DNA from: JBFMAI01 sp040755725
GTDB taxonomy: Bacteria; Planctomycetota; Phycisphaerae; UBA1845; Fen-1342
Direction: 5' to 3'
Assembly: GCA_040755725.1 (NCBI GenBank)
Contig: JBFMAI010000031.1
Location: 70,176 to 134,175, forward strand
Length of the DNA stretch: 64,000 nt
The translations under genes and the position numbers were made by a program. Shown here piece by piece: positions 33,817 to 42,430 of the stretch. How positions within the stretch are numbered: the stretch's first letter is position 1; every line of letters starts with the position of its first letter. The notes below the pieces were generated by a model. The model was not told the origin of the DNA. It did no database searches and saw only the letters and a list, made by a program, of their open reading frames with translations.

Positions 33817-35025
33817 GTGCGCTGCGGGTACTTCGACTGCTTCGGCGGCGTCGCGGGGGACATGGTCCTCGGGGCCCTAATCGACGCGGGCCTCTCCCTC
33901 GACGTGCTTCGCGACGTGATCGCGCGGCTCCGGCTGCCCGATGTCGCGCTCGATGTCGCCCGGGTGCGGCGGGGGGCCTTGGCGGCGACGCAGGTCAGCG
34001 TCCAGGTGGGACCGGCGGCGCGCCGCGGACATCGCCATCTTCCGGATATCCTCGAGCTCACCGCGGCGGCCAAGCTGCCGGCCGCGGCCGCCGACTACGT
34101 GACACGCGTCTTTCGCCGCCTGGCGGAGGCCGAAGCGCGCGTTCACGGCATACCGGTCGAGAAGGTACACTTCCACGAGGTGGGGGCGGCCGACGCGATC
34201 GTGGACATCGTGGGGGTGTGTGTCGGCCTCGAAACGCTCGGGCTGGAACGAATCACCTGCTCGCCGCTGCCGCCGGGATCGGGCGCCGTGCGCTGCGAGC
34301 ACGGCATTCTGCCCGTGCCCGCGCCCGCCACCCTTGAGCTACTGCGCGGCGTCCCGCTGGCGACTTGCGACGCGACCGGGGAGATGACGACGCCCACGGG
34401 GGCCGCCCTGATGACGACCCTCGCCGCGGAGTTCGGTCCGCTGCCGCCGATGCGCGTGGACGCGATCGGCTATGGGGCGGGGACGTGCGACACGCCGGAG
34501 CGGCCGAACGTCTTGCGGCTGCTGATCGGCGAGCTGGCCGCCGATGAACACGCGGAGGCGGACAGCGTCGTCGTGCTCGAAGCGAACATGGACGACGCGA
34601 CCGGGCAGGCCGTGGCGCACGCGGTGGGGCGGCTGCTGGAGGCCGGTGCGTTGGACGCCTACAGCGTGCCGATAACAATGAAGAAAGGCCGACCGGGCCT
34701 GCTGTTGACCGTGCTGGCCCGTACCGGCGACGTGCCCGCGCTCGAAGCGCTCCTGTTCGCGGAGACCACCACGCTGGGCATCCGCCGGCACCTGTGTCAG
34801 CGGCATTGCCTGGCCCGCGAGCACGTGACGGTCACGACGCCCTTCGGACCGATCCGCGTCAAGGTCGGCCGCTACGCCGGGCGGGTCGCGCGGGCGTGGC
34901 CGGAATACGACGATTGCGCGGCGGCGGCTCGGGCGGCGGGGCGGAGTCTGCGGGCCGTCCAGGAAGCGGCCTTGGCGGAGTGGACACGACGGCATGGCGA
35001 ACAGCCCGATCGCAGCTCTGGATAA
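33817..35025 (+). CDS. larC: LarC-type nickel insertion protein (DUF111)
   Basis: 402 residues, GTG 33817 with AAGGAGG upstream. It starts YFDCFGGVAGDMVLGALIDAG, the LarC signature, and has VEKVHFHEVGAADAIVDIVG, ATGEMTTPTGAAL and EANMDDATGQ. LarC is the CTP-dependent nickel insertase that finishes the nickel-pincer cofactor of lactate racemase LarA. larA, larB and larE are not visible here, so the client enzyme is elsewhere or different. The stop overlaps the next gene by 32 bases. Confidence 0.9.
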   Translation: MRCGYFDCFGGVAGDMVLGALIDAGLSLDVLRDVIARLRLPDVALDVARVRRGALAATQVSVQVGPAARRGHRHLPDILELTAAAKLPAAAADYVTRVFRRLAEAEARVHGIPVEKVHFHEVGAADAIVDIVGVCVGLETLGLERITCSPLPPGSGAVRCEHGILPVPAPATLELLRGVPLATCDATGEMTTPTGAALMTTLAAEFGPLPPMRVDAIGYGAGTCDTPERPNVLRLLIGELAADEHAEADSVVVLEANMDDATGQAVAHAVGRLLEAGALDAYSVPITMKKGRPGLLLTVLARTGDVPALEALLFAETTTLGIRRHLCQRHCLAREHVTVTTPFGPIRVKVGRYAGRVARAWPEYDDCAAAARAAGRSLRAVQEAALAEWTRRHGEQPDRSSG

Positions 35026-35578
35026 CGGCTTCTTCCTGCTGTTGGCGATGCTCTGCCTGGTGATGCTCTCCGTGGCGATGCTGCGGCGCAGTCAGCAACG
35101 GCAGGCCACGGCCCGGGAGGTCACCCGCGAGCACATGGCGCGGCTCCGCGACCAGCACAACCTGCGCGGCTCGATGGATGATCTTCTGGTGCAACTGGAG
35201 GAGGTGGCGCGGCGGGTCAATGCCCAGGTGGATACCCGCTTCGCCAAGCTGGAGGCCGTGATTCACGATGCCGACCAGCGTATCGCGCGGCTGGAGCAAT
35301 TGACCGGCCACGTGACCAGCAGGACAACTTCGCCGACCGGGCCGGCGGCTTCGCCCCCGCCGCCGGACGGCGATCTCGCCGCGCCGACGCCGACCACGTC
35401 CGCGCCACCGCCGACCACATCGGTGCCCCCGCGCTGCCCCTCGACTCCGCCCGGCGAACGCCGCCGACGAATCTACGACTTGGCGGATCAGGGCACTTCA
35501 GCGCTGGTCATTGCCGATGCCCTCCAAATGCCGATCGGGGAAGTGGAGCTGATCCTCAGCCTGCGCAAGTTCAAGTAG
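34994..35578 (+). CDS. Membrane-anchored coiled-coil protein with C-terminal helix-turn-helix-like motif
   Basis: 194 residues, ATG 34994 inside the end of larC. N-terminal membrane helix (FFLLLAMLCLVMLSVAML), a coiled coil (about residues 35-105: LVQLEEVARRVNAQVDTRF, DADQRIARLEQL), a Pro/Thr-rich linker and a C-terminal IYDLADQGTSALVIADALQM...GEVELILSLRK. The last piece resembles the HTH-like end of DUF6115-type proteins. Function unknown; anchored by the helix with the rest probably cytoplasmic. Confidence 0.72.
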   Translation: MANSPIAALDNGFFLLLAMLCLVMLSVAMLRRSQQRQATAREVTREHMARLRDQHNLRGSMDDLLVQLEEVARRVNAQVDTRFAKLEAVIHDADQRIARLEQLTGHVTSRTTSPTGPAASPPPPDGDLAAPTPTTSAPPPTTSVPPRCPSTPPGERRRRIYDLADQGTSALVIADALQMPIGEVELILSLRKFK

Positions 35579-35586
35579 CCGGCCGC

Positions 35587-35734
35587 GTGATTCGGCCCCA
35601 AGGGGGCCGTGGTGTCGAGGACGAGCAACCGTCCCGCGAAGCGCAGGTCGGCCCGCGCGTGCGTGGCGCAGGACGAAGCACAGCCGGCCCCGAGGGGGCT
35701 GGGGTGGAGTAGTGATTCGGCCTCTTTGGAGCCG
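35587..35734. repeat. Intergenic direct repeat with GC hairpins
   Basis: GTGATTCGGCC occurs at 35587-35597 and again at 35712-35722. The first copy leads into a 7-bp stem CGGCCCC/GGGGCCG (35593-35599 / 35603-35609), the second into an imperfect CGGC...GCCG stem. It lies between convergent genes. Confidence 0.5.
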
Positions 35735-35739
35735 TCCCT

Positions 35740-35766
35740 CCCGCCACTCGCGTGGCGGGTTCTGTT
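35740..35766. terminator. Possible bidirectional terminator between convergent genes
   Basis: Stem CCCGCCAC (35740-35747) / GTGGCGGG (35752-35759), loop TCGC, then TTCTGTT on the plus side. It sits 9 bases from the end of the minus-strand M50 gene. Confidence 0.45.
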
Positions 35767-35774
35767 AGCGGGTC

Positions 35775-36812
35775 TCACACGTGGGGCCCGCGTTGGAGTT
35801 GCTCCTCCTGCTGGCGGCGGCGGGTGATCTGCTCCAAGCGCTGACGGTCCACATAGGACAGACTTTGAATCCCGTTTTCCGACACCTTCTTGAGCAGACG
35901 GTCGAGCTCGGCCTCCTCCTCGGCCCGCTGTTGCTGCCGGGCTTCCCACACGCCGCGGCCGGGGAACTCGAGGGGGGCCGACGGGGGGCGGCGACGCGGG
36001 CCGGTGCGGAAGAGGCGCTGGTACCAGGGGCGCGGGTCGCGGCTGGGGCTGTAGAAGGCCTCGAAGCGCGAGTCCTCCTGAATGTAGCCGTGCCGTAAGG
36101 CTTGCAGCCGTTGCCAACACGTGAAGCCGCCGAAGATGGCAATGAAGAAGAGCATGCCGCCGCCCCCCCCGCGCAAAGCCAGCAATCCGAGTACGCCGCA
36201 ACCGACCAAGCCGACTTGGCAGGCGATGAGGGTGGCCCGGTGCAGACCGACGAAGGGCCACAGGACCGCCTGGAAGAGCTGGCCGCCATCGAGCGGGTAG
36301 ATCGGCAGCAGATTGAATGCCAGCAGGAACAGGTTGACGCGGTAGAAGATGGCCACGTAGCCGAACCACGTGGGCAGCGGGCCGGCGCCGAGGTAGCCGA
36401 TGGGGCCGCCGAGCGGGTTGATCGACAGCCGCAATTGCCCGCCGGCGGCGATGAACATCACCCCTGCGCTGAGCAGGCAGAAGAGGACGTTGACGGCGGG
36501 TCCGGAGGCGACGGTGACAAACTGGGGCCAGGGGCGCATCGGAGCGCGGGCGTAGGCCAGCCCGCCGAGCGGCCACATCAGAATGTCCTCGGCCTGGCCG
36601 CCGACGGCGCGGGCCCCGAGACAATGCCCGAATTCATGCAACAGGACGATGCCGAAGAGCATCGCCAGGAAGAGCAACTCGTTGGTCCAGTTGAGTCCCT
36701 GGCCGGCAGCGTCAAAGAGACGGAAGCCGATCCACAACAGGAACAGCACGTGGACGCGGACGCTGATGCCGAACAGGCCGCCGATCCGCAGCGAGCCATT
36801 GAGGAAGTTCAT
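35775..36812 (-). CDS. Site-2-protease (M50) family membrane metalloprotease
   Basis: 345 residues from ATG 36812, overlapping the upstream NUDIX stop (ATGA). The zinc motif HEFGH is in IVLLHEFGHCLGARAVGG; the third ligand lies in NLLPIYPLDGGQLFQ. About six helices hold the core; a soluble C-terminal tail (from about WQRLQALRHGY) is rich in Gln/Arg/Glu, probably helical. M50 proteases of this compact type cleave membrane substrates such as anti-sigma factors or signal peptides; the substrate is unknown. Confidence 0.9.
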   Translation of the reverse strand: MNFLNGSLRIGGLFGISVRVHVLFLLWIGFRLFDAAGQGLNWTNELLFLAMLFGIVLLHEFGHCLGARAVGGQAEDILMWPLGGLAYARAPMRPWPQFVTVASGPAVNVLFCLLSAGVMFIAAGGQLRLSINPLGGPIGYLGAGPLPTWFGYVAIFYRVNLFLLAFNLLPIYPLDGGQLFQAVLWPFVGLHRATLIACQVGLVGCGVLGLLALRGGGGGMLFFIAIFGGFTCWQRLQALRHGYIQEDSRFEAFYSPSRDPRPWYQRLFRTGPRRRPPSAPLEFPGRGVWEARQQQRAEEEAELDRLLKKVSENGIQSLSYVDRQRLEQITRRRQQEEQLQRGPHV

Positions 36813-37351
36813 GCGCCGTTGCTCCCGCCGCGGACGAAACGGTCGTAGTACAGCAGGGTCAGAATAGTCTTGGCGTCGACGATGCGGCCGGCGCGGATGG
36901 CGTCGAGCGCCTCCGCCAGCGAAAGCGACGTAACGCGGATGTGCTCGCCACTTTCGTGGGCCGTCGCCCCCGGCGTCAGTTCCGTTGCCAGGAACGTGTT
37001 CATCCGCTCCGTCAGAATGCCGGGCGTCGAGTAGAACGACACCAGGGGCACGAGTCGGCCGGCGCGGTAACCGGTTTCCTCCGTTAGCTCGCGGGCGGCA
37101 CATTCCTCCGGGGGCTCGCCGGGTTCGAGCGTGCCGGCGGGCAGCTCGATCAGCTCCTGCCCGACGGCCACGCGGTAGTTGTGGATCAGGACGAGGCGGT
37201 CGTCCGATAACACGGGCAGAATGACCGCCGCCCCAGGATGCACCGCGACGTCATGCTCGTGGGTGCGGCCGTCGCGGACGAAGCGTCGCCGTTCCACCCG
37301 GAAGCGATACCCTTCGAAGACCGTTCGCACCTCATCCACGCCGATGCTCAC
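36809..37351 (-). CDS. NUDIX hydrolase, ADP-ribose pyrophosphatase-like
   Basis: 180 residues from GTG 37351; GTG 37396 is in frame but lies almost on top of a TATAAT box. A full Nudix box appears in GTLEPGEPPEECAARELTEE plus TGYRAG, after VILPVLSDDRLVLIHNYR and QELIELPAG, the arrangement of ADP-ribose/ADP-sugar pyrophosphatases. A YSTPGILTERM motif after the box fits the same group. It hydrolyses ADP-ribose-like compounds to AMP and a sugar phosphate. Coupled to the M50 gene. Confidence 0.88.
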   Translation of the reverse strand: MSIGVDEVRTVFEGYRFRVERRRFVRDGRTHEHDVAVHPGAAVILPVLSDDRLVLIHNYRVAVGQELIELPAGTLEPGEPPEECAARELTEETGYRAGRLVPLVSFYSTPGILTERMNTFLATELTPGATAHESGEHIRVTSLSLAEALDAIRAGRIVDAKTILTLLYYDRFVRGGSNGA

Positions 37352-37401
37352 TTGTCCGGCACGCCATGCCCCCGGCCGGGAAAGCACACCGCCCACGCCG
37401 G

Positions 37402-37407
37402 ATTATA
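37402..37407 (-). promoter_or_regulatory. TATAAT -10 box for the NUDIX-M50 pair
   Basis: On the minus strand TATAAT reads at 37407-37402, about 50 bases before GTG 37351. No good -35 is visible (GCAGGT at the right distance). The match is notable in such G+C-rich DNA. Confidence 0.35.
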
Positions 37408-37481
37408 TCGGCTAGCCGGCACCGACCTGCACCGGGTCGGCCGACGGCGTGGCGCCAGGGGGGAACGGCGTCGTGGGCCGA

Positions 37482-39170
37482 TCACTCCAGGTAGCCCAGG
37501 TCGCTGAGGCGTTGCTCGAGGATGCGGCGATCGTCCTCGGTGTAGGCTTCCTCGGCGACACGGCGGACCTTCTCGACCGGGGGTTCCTGCTCGACGATCG
37601 GCTCGAGCGAGAACGCCTCGGTAATGACGCGGCCCTCCATGTCCACGGGGACGCGCAGGCCGAGGGCCGCCAGTGTCGTGGGCGTGATGTCCACGATGTT
37701 GGCGTCCACGCGGGCGCCGCGGCGGACGTTCGGCCCGCCCAGGGCGAGAATCCCCTCGACGCGGTGCGTACCTTCCAACCGGTTGACGCCGCACCAGCGG
37801 ACCGGCCGACGGCCGCGAATCTTGCGCACCACGGCGAAGCCCGGGTGTGGCGCCAGGAGCAGATCGGGGAGGTTCGGGTTGTCTTCCCGCAGGCAGCCGT
37901 ACAACTCCTCGGTCTTGTGGACGTGCGTGAAGATGGGGGTCGTGTGGCCGTCGGGGTGGCGCACCGTGGCCCGGCTGAGGCGTTCGGCCAACTCATTCCG
38001 CAGCGACTCGTATTCGCTCGGGGGCACAATGCCGTGCGGACCGCGCCCCTTCAGGTTGATGTACAGGTAGCCGTAGATGCCCGCGTGCATAACGCAGGCG
38101 CGGGTGCGGGACCAGTCCACCGCCAGGTCGCGTTCGATGCCGCGGCTGCCCTGCTCGAAGCGCGTCGCCCGCCCCTTGCTCCAGCGGTGCCACCAGTTCT
38201 GCGTGCGCGTGACGGCCTGCTCCCAGCCGCCGCGCAGGGACAAGTAACCCCACTGCTTGAGCAGCAGGTTGGGTTGCGCCTTGCCGTCGAGGCTGCCGTG
38301 CCCGTGGTCGGACATGATCAGGACGGTGGCGTCTTGTTCGGCGGCGTAGTCGAACAGGTCGCGGAGCACGTCGTCCAAGCGGGTGAAGCAGCGGGCGGCG
38401 AGTTCGGCCTCGTGGCGGAACCGCCGGTTGAAGCGGGGATCGAGGTACTTCCAGGCCTTGTGCTGGAGGTTGTCCACCAGCTTGAACACTGTCATCAGCA
38501 CGTCCCAGCCGAAGCGGTCGCCGCAGTACCGCGTCAGCTTGGCCCCCTGATCGAAGCTGTTGGCGATATAGTCGAGATTGTCAGCGAGCTGTGCCCGCCG
38601 GCCGAAGGCCGTCCGCCGCCAATTCGTGCGGTAGTCGTAGTTCGGAATCAACCGGAAGATCTCGTCCTTGAGCTCCGGCGGCCAGGTGAACTGGGCGTCG
38701 ACGCTGGGGGTCTCGAAGCCGCTAATCATGAACCCGTTGACGGGCTTGGGTGGATAGGTCATCGGCACGTTGATGCTGCCGACGCGCAGGCCCTTCTCGC
38801 TCAGCAGTTGCCAGAGCGTCTTTTCGCGGATTTCGTAGGTGCTGTTGAAGGTCAGCGTGTGAGTCGTCGCGTCGTACGTCTCGAAATCGAGAATGCCGTG
38901 CCGGCCCGGACCCTTGCCGGTCATGAACGTGGTCCACGCCGCCGGCGTGATCGGCGGCTGCGTCGAGCTCAGGACGCCGCGGACGCCCTCGTCCATGAAG
39001 CGTCGGAGGTGCGGCATGCGTCCCGCGTCCAGCAGCGGGTCGAGAATCTCGAACGTGGCCCCGTCCAGCCCGATGATGAGCAGCCGCTGCGCCACGGGCC
39101 GCAAAGGCCGGGCGGCCTGCGGCTGGGGAGCCGGCTGACGTTCGCGGGTAAGCGTAGTGCTGGTGTCCAT
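37482..39170 (-). CDS. Type I phosphodiesterase/nucleotide pyrophosphatase-like (alkaline phosphatase superfamily) protein
   Basis: 562 residues from ATG 39170 (GAGGA 10 bases upstream). LLIIGLDGATFEILDPLL near residue 30 supplies the first metal Asp and TPAAWTTFMTGKGPGRHGI the nucleophile Thr region; TVLIMSDHGHGSL gives the second-metal Asp-His and a later APHPGF/GTHRVEGI the last His. This matches planctomycete/archaeal predicted AP-superfamily phosphohydrolases. There is no signal peptide, so it is probably cytoplasmic. The C-terminal ~50 residues are Glu/Arg-rich. The substrate cannot be named. Confidence 0.87.
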   Translation of the reverse strand: MDTSTTLTRERQPAPQPQAARPLRPVAQRLLIIGLDGATFEILDPLLDAGRMPHLRRFMDEGVRGVLSSTQPPITPAAWTTFMTGKGPGRHGILDFETYDATTHTLTFNSTYEIREKTLWQLLSEKGLRVGSINVPMTYPPKPVNGFMISGFETPSVDAQFTWPPELKDEIFRLIPNYDYRTNWRRTAFGRRAQLADNLDYIANSFDQGAKLTRYCGDRFGWDVLMTVFKLVDNLQHKAWKYLDPRFNRRFRHEAELAARCFTRLDDVLRDLFDYAAEQDATVLIMSDHGHGSLDGKAQPNLLLKQWGYLSLRGGWEQAVTRTQNWWHRWSKGRATRFEQGSRGIERDLAVDWSRTRACVMHAGIYGYLYINLKGRGPHGIVPPSEYESLRNELAERLSRATVRHPDGHTTPIFTHVHKTEELYGCLREDNPNLPDLLLAPHPGFAVVRKIRGRRPVRWCGVNRLEGTHRVEGILALGGPNVRRGARVDANIVDITPTTLAALGLRVPVDMEGRVITEAFSLEPIVEQEPPVEKVRRVAEEAYTEDDRRILEQRLSDLGYLE

Positions 39171-39417
39171 CGGCGTACGGTCCTCATCGCTGGTCCGGCC
39201 CGCCCCCACGGGCCGAAACGTAGCACAGGCGACACCCGGCGGCAAGGCGCCCACCCCCCGGGCGCCCGAGCACGACGGGGAGCGTGCCCGCGCAGAATAC
39301 CCCGTCGCCCTCGAGTGTCCAGCCAGCGTTCGCGGTCGCGCCCCCCGCGGGCGAAGGTTGCCGGGGCCGTGCCCCCCGCGGAACGCGGTTGCAACCGGCA
39401 AAGCGGTCGAGATCGAG

Positions 39418-39446
39418 TTCCGGCGGGGCCGGGAAAACGGTAGAAT
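39418..39446 (+). promoter_or_regulatory. Candidate promoter of the FG-GAP protein
   Basis: TTCCGG (39418-39423) and TAGAAT (39441-39446), spacer 17. The -10 is good, the -35 poor. It gives a leader of about 40 bases to ATG 39491. Confidence 0.4.
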
Positions 39447-39490
39447 CAAGGCGGAGCCTCGACATCCACGGCTTCAGGAGGTGCTGGAAG

Positions 39491-41071
39491 ATGTTCGCGC
39501 GCCGGATTCTCCCGGCAGTTGCCGGTTTCATGCTGGCGGTGGTCGCTGGAGCACAAACCCTCTATCCGTCCCAGCCGGACTGGATTTCCGCCGACACCCA
39601 GGTCAGCACGGGCGGTGCCCTGGTCGACCTGAATCTGGACGGCTGGCTGGACTTCGTGGTCGCCAACGGCAACGACATGGCCCAACAGCGGATCGCCGTC
39701 TACCACAACCGCGGCGACGGCACCTTCCCGACGCTGCCCACCTGGCAGTCGGCCGACCAAGTGTACAACGGGCACCTCGCCGTGGCGGACGTGAACGGCG
39801 ACGGCTGGCCGGATATCGCCGTCGCGACGCTGGGCGAGTTCAGTACCAGCGGGCCGATCGCCCGCGTGTACCTGAACAACGGCGGCACGCTCTCGTCGCT
39901 GCCGGACTGGTCGGCCAACGTCATCGGAAACGCGTTTGGTGTCGCGTTCGGCGACATGGACAACGACGGCCGGCCCGATCTGGCCGTGGCCACCGGCTGG
40001 GCGTACAGCCCCCCCAAGCACTATCGCAACTACGTGTATCTGAACGTGGGCGGGACGTTGGGGGCCGTGCCCGCGTGGCAATCCGACGATCAGTACGATC
40101 ATCAGGGGGCCTGCTGGGTCGATGCCGACGGGGACGGCTGGCTCGATCTGGCTTTCGCCACGCAGGGCACCGCCTCACGCCTGTATCGCAACCTCGGCGG
40201 AACCCTGGAGACCACCGCGAGCTGGCGGGTCATGGACGTGTCCAGCCAGGACGCCATCATGGTCACCGCGGGGGACGTGACCGGCGACGGCCTGCCCGAT
40301 CTGCTGATGGCCGACAACAACCAGCTCGGCGGCAGCGGACGCTTCCGCCAGTACACCGGTCAGCCGGGCGCCCTGTTCCAGACCACGGCCTCGTGGACCT
40401 TCAACGAGGGCTACTGCTCCGCGGTCGCGCTGGCCGACGTGGATTGCGATGGTGATCTCGACCTGGCCACGGGTGCCTGGTGGGACTACACGCGCATCTT
40501 CCTGAACACCGGCACCGGTTTCGGCAGCACCGACGGTTGGCGCTCCGGGCGCACCAGCGTCATCGAGAAGATCGCTTTCGGCGACATCGACAAGAACGGC
40601 CTGCGGCCCGTCACTACGCGGCTGACGCCCGGCGCGGCGGGACAACGGCTGTTTCACCTGCCGTATCAGCCGTTCCAGCGCCTGGTGGCGGTCGTGGCTG
40701 ACGGCGTGCCGCTCCTGCCGTCGCAGTACACCGCCGACCACGAGCACGGCTGGATCACGGTCGGCGTGAACGTCGCCGCCGAGCTGCAAATCGACTACAC
40801 CGTGTCCAGCAAGCTCGACCTGGCGATCACGAACTGGGACAACGACGTCGGAAACTTCGTGTACTACAACCGCAAGATCGTCCGCGGCGACGTGAATTGC
40901 GACGGGAAGGTCGACTTTGGCGACATCAACCCGTTTGTCGCCCTCCTCACCGGCGGATACCCGCAGAAGTTCCCGGAGTGCGACGGCCAGACGTTCGGCG
41001 ACATCAACGGCGACGGGCGCGTCGATTTCGGCGACATCAACCCGTTTGTCAGCCTGCTGACCAACCCCTGA
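39491..41071 (+). CDS. Secreted FG-GAP/VCBS beta-propeller protein with C-terminal dockerin-like repeats
   Basis: 526 residues, ATG 39491 with GGAGG upstream. A signal peptide (FARRILPAVAGFMLAVVAGA) is followed by repeated calcium-type units: DLNLDGWLD, DVNGDGWPDIAVA, DMDNDGRPDLAVA, DADGDGWLDLAFA, DVTGDGLPDLLMA, DVDCDGDLDLATG, which build a propeller as in FG-GAP/VCBS proteins. The last ~60 residues hold two dockerin-like loops, GDVNCDGKVDFGDINPFV and GDINGDGRVDFGDINPFV, 'DINPFV' being a Phycisphaerae-type signature. It is probably exported and bound to a surface partner through the dockerins; no cohesin is in the window. Confidence 0.88.
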   Translation: MFARRILPAVAGFMLAVVAGAQTLYPSQPDWISADTQVSTGGALVDLNLDGWLDFVVANGNDMAQQRIAVYHNRGDGTFPTLPTWQSADQVYNGHLAVADVNGDGWPDIAVATLGEFSTSGPIARVYLNNGGTLSSLPDWSANVIGNAFGVAFGDMDNDGRPDLAVATGWAYSPPKHYRNYVYLNVGGTLGAVPAWQSDDQYDHQGACWVDADGDGWLDLAFATQGTASRLYRNLGGTLETTASWRVMDVSSQDAIMVTAGDVTGDGLPDLLMADNNQLGGSGRFRQYTGQPGALFQTTASWTFNEGYCSAVALADVDCDGDLDLATGAWWDYTRIFLNTGTGFGSTDGWRSGRTSVIEKIAFGDIDKNGLRPVTTRLTPGAAGQRLFHLPYQPFQRLVAVVADGVPLLPSQYTADHEHGWITVGVNVAAELQIDYTVSSKLDLAITNWDNDVGNFVYYNRKIVRGDVNCDGKVDFGDINPFVALLTGGYPQKFPECDGQTFGDINGDGRVDFGDINPFVSLLTNP

Positions 41072-41097
41072 CGCGCGCCGCTCATCGGAGAGACCGC

Positions 41098-41158
41098 TGA
41101 GTCTCAGCGCGGCCTGGGGCCGCAACCAAAGGTAGCGGCTCGCCACAGTGAGTCGCCT
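41098..41158 (-). repeat. VASRY-type dispersed repeat, copy 1
   Basis: On the minus strand this reads GGCGACTCACTGTGGCGAGC then CGCTACCTTTGGTTGCGGCC and on to CCGCGCTGAG. It is nearly identical over about 60 bases to 45735-45794 in the opposite orientation. Confidence 0.8.
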
Positions 41159-41359
41159 GTGGCGACCGGGCTCCGCACCGGCCGCCGGGGCGGACGCGCG
41201 CTCCCGCGGGCGTGCCACTTTGGTCTGCCATCTCTTCACCATCACCGGCCGGCGGGTCTGACGGTGTGCCAGCGCTCTTGAGCAGTGCCCCCTCGGTCCG
41301 CGCCGTCGGTCAACATGATTGACCTGCGGCCGCGCGCGGCCGGCGCGTCACGCTGCCGG

Positions 41360-42430
41360 TTACACGCGCCCCAGCCGTTCCAGAACGCCACGCAGCAGCA
41401 GCGGCCACGCGACGGTTGCGTCGGCGTAGACCTCGGCGTGCCGGCCGCCCTCCTGTTCCGGCACGAACTTCCCCCACGACACGCCCTCCGAATACGTGCA
41501 GCCGGACAACCCACCCCAATGAACCGGCTCCGGGCAAATGCGAATCGCGTAATGAAAACGCAGGTGTGCGCCGTGCTTGCCCTCCGTCCGGCGATCCAGG
41601 ATTTCGCCGAGCGGACCCACCTGCTGGGCCCAGTTTCGCGGCACACCGCCGCCGATCGTGAAGATGCCCAGCCGCTTGGCCGCGGCACAGCGCCGGTAAT
41701 AGTCGTCCACATCCCGCATCAGATCGATCAACACGGGCGCCCGGTGCGCGTCGGCCTGCATCACGTTGTGAACGTACAGGTCCAGTCCCAGCTCGCTGTC
41801 CGTAAACGCGGGCACGTACACCGGGACGCGCTTCGCGGCGGCGGACTGAAGGATGCCGCGGCCGGCGTGTTTCTGGCGCACAAAGTCGCCGATGCGCCAA
41901 TTCAGCTCGTGGCTGCTGAGCGGCGCGTCGGTTGGGCACGCCGCCAGCACCTCGTGCATCAGCTCCGCCGCCTCTTCGAGGTTCTTCTCCAGTTCCAGCG
42001 TGTCGTAGACGCGGCAATAGCCCTGTTCGTAGAGCCGCTCGTCGCTCCACTGCGGTTCGTGGCGGAAGTGCGTCCGGCCGGATTGCTCGACGAGCCCGTG
42101 GCACATCAGCGCCCCGGTGGCAACGACTGCGTGCAGCAAGCCCTGGTCGATCATCTCAGTGATAAGCAGGCCCTGCTTGGCGATCGTCATCGCCCCGGCA
42201 AACGTGCCGACGATGAAGCAGTCGCGGTCGGCCGCCATGGCGCACAGGATGTCCGCCGCCTCGCCCAGACTGCGGCCGCTGAAGGCGGTCTTGCTCATGG
42301 CCGCGAGCAGGTCGGAGCACGTGCGCGTCTGCCGGACGTCGATCGGTTCGAGCGGCTTGAATTGGTGCGACCAGCCGTCGGACAGCTTCGCGAGCCCCCG
42401 CGACACGGGTTTCTTCTTGCGTTGGGCCAC
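41360..42430 (-). CDS. Deoxyhypusine-synthase-like protein
   Basis: 356 residues from GTG 42430, with AGGAGG 6 bases upstream. The fold signatures are those of eukaryote/archaeal deoxyhypusine synthase: MSKTAFSGRSLGEAADIL, DCFIVGTFAGAMTIAKQGLL, VVATGALMCHGLVEQSG, LGIFTIGGGVPRNWAQQ, and a C-terminal GCTYSEGVSWGKFVPE in which K321 matches the lysine that carries the aminobutyl intermediate. Bacteria lack eIF5A, so the product is probably another polyamine such as homospermidine. NAD and spermidine are the known substrates. It stands alone between gaps. Confidence 0.88.
   Translation of the reverse strand: MAQRKKKPVSRGLAKLSDGWSHQFKPLEPIDVRQTRTCSDLLAAMSKTAFSGRSLGEAADILCAMAADRDCFIVGTFAGAMTIAKQGLLITEMIDQGLLHAVVATGALMCHGLVEQSGRTHFRHEPQWSDERLYEQGYCRVYDTLELEKNLEEAAELMHEVLAACPTDAPLSSHELNWRIGDFVRQKHAGRGILQSAAAKRVPVYVPAFTDSELGLDLYVHNVMQADAHRAPVLIDLMRDVDDYYRRCAAAKRLGIFTIGGGVPRNWAQQVGPLGEILDRRTEGKHGAHLRFHYAIRICPEPVHWGGLSGCTYSEGVSWGKFVPEQEGGRHAEVYADATVAWPLLLRGVLERLGRV

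Noticed and set aside
37449..39443. 664-codon open frame on the plus strand
   Set aside because: Antisense to the phosphodiesterase-like gene, which carries catalytic motifs and a ribosome-binding site.
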